Of a stretch of DNA of 64,000 nucleotides, positions 60,005 through 64,000 are shown in pieces. The stretch comes from Paenibacillus_S sp043945595. Lineage in GTDB: Bacteria; Bacillota; Bacilli; Paenibacillales; NBRC-103111. The notes below the pieces were generated by a model that searched no databases, was not told where the DNA came from, and worked only from the letters and a program-made list of their open reading frames with translations. Each line of letters begins with the position of its first letter. Position 1 is the stretch's first letter. The stretch lies in the NCBI RefSeq assembly GCF_043945595.1, contig NZ_JBIFNP010000001.1:5890001-5954000 (forward strand). The letters run 5' to 3'. A program made the position numbers and the translations under genes.

Positions 60005-61051
60005 TCAGTTGAGGTCAAAATCCGCTCGGTAGATATCATCTTCACGATAAACAATTTGATATATGGACTCCATTTGATGATTCCAGGAATAGCCTTCTTT
60101 GGTTGTCAGGATGATCTGGTCCATAGGTTCAGAAAAACATGGTGCCAGCTCCGCACGTAACCGGGATATATTCGTTTTCACCCATGTACTATTTGGGGGC
60201 ATGGGGACTTTAAACATTCTTGAAAAAATATCTTCCTTACTACGCGTTGCAGGGGATTCTAACAAATATCGCAGCAAATCTGCCGACCTTTCCGTAATAG
60301 ACACTCTTCTTCTCGGCATGGTTTGGACGATATATTGACGTGGAGCCTCTACATAGTTAAGCGTTACTGCCTTAACCTCTGTCCCCTCTTCCAGTAGCTG
60401 CAGCAGCTGCTCTTCACTAATTTGCTCTTTTCGATTATTAGTAATGATAGTATATGGTTTGAATGGTTCTTCCGAGTAAATCTGATCCTCTGTTTCGGTA
60501 ATGAGAGGTCGTAACGAATCACCAAGAGCCGTATTGGCCAAGTCGCGCCACTTTCTTTGGATTCTGTCCATGGTTTGCTGGCTCAGTTTTTGATAAGCCC
60601 GTGCTTGATAGCAGAGCGCTTTGACGATTTGCTCATCATTAATACGATGCTCTGACAATAAAGCTTGTCTTCTGAGGGCCCGCTCGAATGCGCGAGCAGC
60701 ACTATCCCACATTTCATCGTAGTAATATAAGAAACCAAGCCGATAATTAGCCAGGGAGTGCTCCCTATCCATTTTCGTCACTTGCTGAAAAATCTCCCGC
60801 GCCTTGCGCATATGGCTTCCCCGCATCTTGAAATCCCGTCCGAGTTCAAGCAAGCAATGCACTAACATGCTCTGAAACCGGTGCTCACCAGGGTTTATAC
60901 GATTCAGCTCTTTGTAAATCTCAACACCGCGATCCCAGTGACCATTTTCGTGTTCAGCGAATCGAGGATCGTCAAATGCCTGTTCCCAGCGTTCCTCTTC
61001 GAGAAGGAGATTTTGGTATAATTCATGCTCTTGAGGAAGGTCCGTGTTCAT
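60005..61051 (-). CDS. TPR protein with C-terminal OmpR-type winged helix
   Basis: 348 residues from ATG 61051 (AAAGGAG site). Residues ~1-190 hold TPR-like helix pairs (GVEIYKELNRINPGEHRF, AREIFQQVTKMDREHSLANYRLGFLYY, and WDSAARAFERALRRQ). Residues ~235-340 are a Trans_reg_C-like winged helix: ITERSADLLRYLLESPATRSKEDIFSRMF, recognition helix NSTWVKTNISRLRAEL and wing QIILTTKEGYSW. There is no receiver. The order TPR then winged helix is the reverse of SARP-type regulators. It lies before the unknown gene and the peptidase and is probably their regulator. Confidence 0.78.
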   Translation of the reverse strand: MNTDLPQEHELYQNLLLEEERWEQAFDDPRFAEHENGHWDRGVEIYKELNRINPGEHRFQSMLVHCLLELGRDFKMRGSHMRKAREIFQQVTKMDREHSLANYRLGFLYYYDEMWDSAARAFERALRRQALLSEHRINDEQIVKALCYQARAYQKLSQQTMDRIQRKWRDLANTALGDSLRPLITETEDQIYSEEPFKPYTIITNNRKEQISEEQLLQLLEEGTEVKAVTLNYVEAPRQYIVQTMPRRRVSITERSADLLRYLLESPATRSKEDIFSRMFKVPMPPNSTWVKTNISRLRAELAPCFSEPMDQIILTTKEGYSWNHQMESIYQIVYREDDIYRADFDLN

Positions 61052-61147
61052 CTCGTTGTTCTCCTTTATTGTTTTTTACTCTCAACATCCCCGTAACTCC
61101 TTAATCGTATGTGCTACTGTATCCACACGTATAGCACGCGTTTCCTT

Positions 61148-62010
61148 TTAACAACCTATCACTCGAGGTTTACCGTAAGTGGGCAAACGCATCGCTTGCG
61201 TTTTATAAAAGTCTGGATTTTGAAACGAAGCAAGCCGCTTGATTCGATTTATTACTGGGGCTGATAAGCCATACTTTTCAATATAGATCATATTAGAAAA
61301 GGTAGAGCTATTAAATTGCCAAATCCGCCTTTTGGAAGCGTATCTTGATTAGGAAATAAACGGTCATAGGAACCTAGCCCAAGCTCATATCGATTTTCCA
61401 TCGTCTTGGTTAAAAGAACACATCCGAATTTACGAGCCAACCTTGCTTCAACGGGCTGATCAAAAAAAACCATATATGCCCTCCGTTTCCTGAACGTGAG
61501 CATTCCAGTGTAAAAGGTATCTGAAGCTCTTTGCAGGTTATAATGACAGCAGCCGCATCTTGCCTCCAATCTTATTTATCAAAATCAATAGCTAGAAACC
61601 AACAAGTTTCATCCTGGAGCATAGGGTAAATTCCGATCGTACGATTAACCTTCGCATCAAGATGGTGAGAGATAATCTCATCAGTTACAGGAAGAAACTC
61701 TCTATGAGTACCCTGAGTTTCCTGTTTTGCTATCCCATCTATTGGGATATACGTCTTCACGGCCACGAAATAGATTGCGAAATAAAGCAATCTTTTCACT
61801 AGGAGTAGAGTGATTATGGACTGTACCCTGTTCAAGCTCTATCTCAGCGATAGAACCATGAATCACAGCAATAGCATCAGTAGAAATAGAAGAATCACTT
61901 AAACCATTGATTCTCAAAATCATCTTTTGTAACAAGCGCAAGCTTTTGCTTCTACTGATTCCTCCGGAAAATAATTGTTTGGTAGACACTAGAACAAGAA
62001 AACCGCCCAT
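61148..62010 (-). pseudogene. TOTE-conflict-system primase remnant
   Basis: Pieces in different frames match the archaeo-eukaryotic-primase-like protein of TOTE conflict systems: PSEKIALFRNLFRGREDVYPNRWDSKT (61702-62010), REFLPVTDEIISHH and GIYPMLQDETCWFLAIDFDK (61572-61835), RLARKFGCVLLTKTMENRYE and LGLGSYDRLFPNQDTLPKGGFGN (61288-61569), then LSAPVINRIKRLASFQNP and QAMRLPTYGKPRVIGC (61148-61291). The metal DxD of IDFD is present, but the frames are broken, the helicase/nuclease parts are absent and the segment between pieces three and four is deleted. It is a decayed genome-defence or conflict gene. Confidence 0.75.
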
Positions 62011-62121
62011 TCACAAAATTGAGACAATAGACGGCTGCATAGATATTATGTAGAATCTAAATTTTTATTAAAGGAACTCCGAATTCGTTCTGGACAAAAT
62101 TGTCAAGCAAATAACCTCTAC

Positions 62122-62270
62122 TCATGAATCCCATTCCTCATGTGATCTGTTCACCTCATCAAGCAGTTCTCTTCCTCTTTCAGGAGATAACGTCCCAGCT
62201 GCTCCAAGGAGATCATCAATGGAATAATCCTCATCCTGTGCTTCTACAGTCTGCTTTTCTAGATCAATGA
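62122..62270 (-). pseudogene. C-terminal remnant of an antitoxin-like protein
   Basis: The minus strand reads VEAQDEDYSIDDLLGAAG and TLSPERGRELLDEVNRSHEEWDS with a stop at 62122. This is the style of the toxin-binding tail of RelB/VapB/AbrB-type antitoxins. No start is found and no toxin gene follows. In the rest of 62011-62770 the plus strand has two short stop-bounded open pieces (about 62587-62655 and 62659-62767) that I cannot identify. Confidence 0.4.
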
Positions 62271-62770
62271 TAACACATGAACATAAATTTCAATCGACAT
62301 TAATTGTCCTACCATTTAATCAACTGTTCCATTTTTTCAGAGAGCACTGCAAAATGTGGAGGGTTATGTTGCGAGTCTGATATTCTAACATTAATCATCC
62401 GAAATCTGCCTGCATTATCTCATCGTCAATGTTTTTAAGTACTAGTTGATGAATTGATTTTATGACATACTCAGTTAATTCAATATTTCAATTAACTATA
62501 AGTTAATTGACTGGAAAACCTTCTAGTAGATCGAAATTTTCATGATTTCCATCAATGATAAGAGTTGTATATGTGACATTCTAGAGCCCGTTCAGTTCCG
62601 CCGGGAAATGATTGCCGAATGGAAGGAGATTCAGCCCTACTATGAATCTGTTTGAGAAAATATTTAATCACCAGATCTCCCGGTTGGAGGGTTCCGGTAC
62701 CTTCATGGTCACATCACACGAAAGGGCATCTGGCTCACTCGTCGCCTTCCGCTCAAGCACAGTCTAAAAA

Positions 62771-63187
62771 TTAGCCCAGCTTGTGCAAAAAGTTTGAGAT
62801 GCCCTCGCTGATTTCTACAGGCGCCTCCAAGAGAGAAAGGTGGCCGCTTTTTTGCATATCCTCAAGCACCATCTCGCGAATATTTCCTTCAAGAGGAAGT
62901 AAGGCAATGTTGCTCAGAGCGACCACATAACCCTTCCACTTAAGCTCTCGTATAAGCGCCTCTGCATCAGCGGCCAGATCCTTAATCGTATATGATACAG
63001 CTGATTTGTCCGAGTTCCCCCATCCGCGATGATCATAAGTGATGCAGCGGTAATTCTCCTTGAGATCACCAACAATTCCCCCCCTGGTTCGTGTTGACCC
63101 GCCATAAAAATGTAAAAACAAAAGTGCAATGTCTCCTTGGCCCTGTTGTTCCACATAAAGTTCGACTCCGTTAACCTGATAATGCAC
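62771..63187 (-). pseudogene. Alpha/beta hydrolase with in-frame internal deletion
   Basis: 138 residues from GTG 63187 (AGGAGG site). The N-terminal half is normal (LLFLHFYGGSTRT oxyanion region, YRCITYDHRGWGNSDKS). At about residue 88 GYV runs directly into a C-terminal piece (REMVLEDMQKSGHLSLLEAPVEI) that carries the catalytic-His region GHLS. The GxSxG nucleophile elbow and the acidic residue, ~100-110 residues, are missing although the frame is kept. It cannot be an active hydrolase as read. Confidence 0.8.
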
Positions 63188-63209
63188 TTGCTCCTCCTAT
63201 TTAAGTAAC

Positions 63210-63369
63210 AGTATCTGTTGCCGTTTTATTAGGTGGAGTCTTCACTAAAATTCAAACGACGATGGAAAACGAATTGTCGAGTACGACTGTTGATCAATTT
63301 GGTCAAGAGTGGAATAGTCAAATAAAAAGAGTTTTAACTGCGACAGCGGCCAGAAGACTAGATCTTTAA
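63210..63369 (+). pseudogene. Unidentified C-terminal fragment
   Basis: Plus strand open piece VLLGGVFTKIQTTMENELS and onward, ending in TAA at 63369. No ribosome site or family recognised. It may be a gene remnant or chance. Confidence 0.2.
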
Positions 63370-63408
63370 CAACTAGTCCGGCGCTGTTGCTTTTATCAGC
63401 TCGGTCTT

Positions 63409-63999
63409 TTACTTCTTGACAGTGCTCAATGAAGTACCAGTTGTTTGCTTTTCTTCAGAAGCTTTTGGGCTCGTATTAAAGTCGATCGGAGCGATGCCTT
63501 CCGCTCGCCACACCGTGCCTCTTTTCTCGTACTCGAACATCTTTTCAACGGAATTCGCGATTTGAGGCCCTAACTCACGATCGACCAAATAAAGGGCCAC
63601 ATCAAGTCCCGAAGTCACGCCTCCCCCGCTCACGAATCGATTACTATCTTCAACGACTCTTGCTTCAACTGGAATTGCACCGAGAGCTCCTAACGCAGCC
63701 ATGCCTAAATGATTGGTAACCGCATGTCTTTCTTTTAACAAGCCTTCCATCGCAGGCAGCAAAGTACCTCCGCATACTGTAGCCACGGTGACTTCCTCAT
63801 TGTTAAAAGCTTGTTTCAACATAACAGGTAAGCTTGTCCTCATGGCCTGCTTTAAAATATTCGGAATGGCATCCTTTGAGTCTCCCGCTGGCTTGCCCGA
63901 AGCTCCAGGCACCAAAATAATTCCCGGTCGATTTGGATCCAATGCCGCTTGCGCTTCTAGGGCAGGCCCATTTAGACCACTCGGGACAGAACGCTTGCC
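63409..63999 (-). CDS. DJ-1/PfpI-family protein, 5' end cut by window edge
   Basis: The frame is open from the right edge to the stop at 63409 (197 codons seen), so the start lies beyond base 64000. The GATase1-like core has GIILVPGASGK, the nucleophile-elbow Cys in VTVATVCGGTLLPAMEGLL, and TNHLGMAALGA then GVTSGLDVALYLV, as in the isonitrile-hydratase/ThiJ group. A Ser/Thr-rich tail (SPKASEEKQTTGTSLSTVKK) follows. Activity could be hydratase, protease-like or transcriptional (GATase1-AraC); no HTH is present at this end. Confidence 0.82.
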   Translation of the reverse strand, partial: GKRSVPSGLNGPALEAQAALDPNRPGIILVPGASGKPAGDSKDAIPNILKQAMRTSLPVMLKQAFNNEEVTVATVCGGTLLPAMEGLLKERHAVTNHLGMAALGALGAIPVEARVVEDSNRFVSGGGVTSGLDVALYLVDRELGPQIANSVEKMFEYEKRGTVWRAEGIAPIDFNTSPKASEEKQTTGTSLSTVKK

Positions 64000-64000
64000 T

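Overview
The window looks like a chromosomal segment of a Paenibacillus-type member of the Bacillota. Evidence: strong AGGAGG-type ribosome sites, SigA-type promoters, a Bacilli-like rRNA operon followed by a long tRNA array, an SLH-anchored surface protein, YesN-like AraC regulators with Cache-type sensors, LplABC-type sugar importers and oligogalacturonate-lyase-like genes. Almost every gene lies on the minus strand; the exceptions are one AraC regulator and an IS1182-family transposase.

Layout by coordinate. 1-2322: C-terminally cut unknown protein. 2834-14083: an operon of AraC-type sensor/regulator, lipoprotein binding protein, two permeases and two ATPases of an Opp/Dpp-type importer, then two FGly-type sulfatases; it looks like import and desulfation of a sulfated compound. 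14084-14640: a possible structured RNA. 14640-16643: a broken chemoreceptor gene. 16875-23703: rrn operon (16S-23S-5S, then a terminator, then 14 tRNAs) with several candidate promoters. 23917-26139: two-component system. 26372-27244: secreted fibre-like protein. 27295-27462: MITE-like inverted-repeat element. 27487-39529: a nine-gene exopolysaccharide operon (membrane glycosidase, HEAT protein, GT2 polymerase, phosphomimetic pseudo-receiver, UDP-GlcNAc-type dehydrogenase, glmS, a glmU remnant, glmM, and a stalk-domain/TIM-barrel protein). 39986-45887: an LplABC-like importer plus oligogalacturonate-lyase-like protein with a divergent AraC regulator and a cre box lying in the promoter. 45904-47816: IS1182-type element. 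47837-49785: an AT-rich three-gene island (pentapeptide-repeat two-TM channel, MNT nucleotidyltransferase, small helical protein), the best candidate for an undescribed system. 50135-52781: cysD-cysN, with a vestigial APS-kinase tail on CysN. 53059-56760: SLH/FN3 surface protein. 57305-64000: many gene remnants (DUF1385, TOTE-conflict primase, antitoxin, alpha/beta hydrolase) around a TPR-winged-helix regulator/peptidase cluster, ending in a DJ-1/PfpI gene that runs off the edge.

Caveat: at least ten genes contain frameshifts or an in-frame stop, several beside short homopolymers (for example a run of seven G in the OppB-like permease). Either the assembly carries indel errors or the locus holds many pseudogenes; the sequence alone cannot decide. 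All functional statements rest on reading motifs by eye; no search was run.
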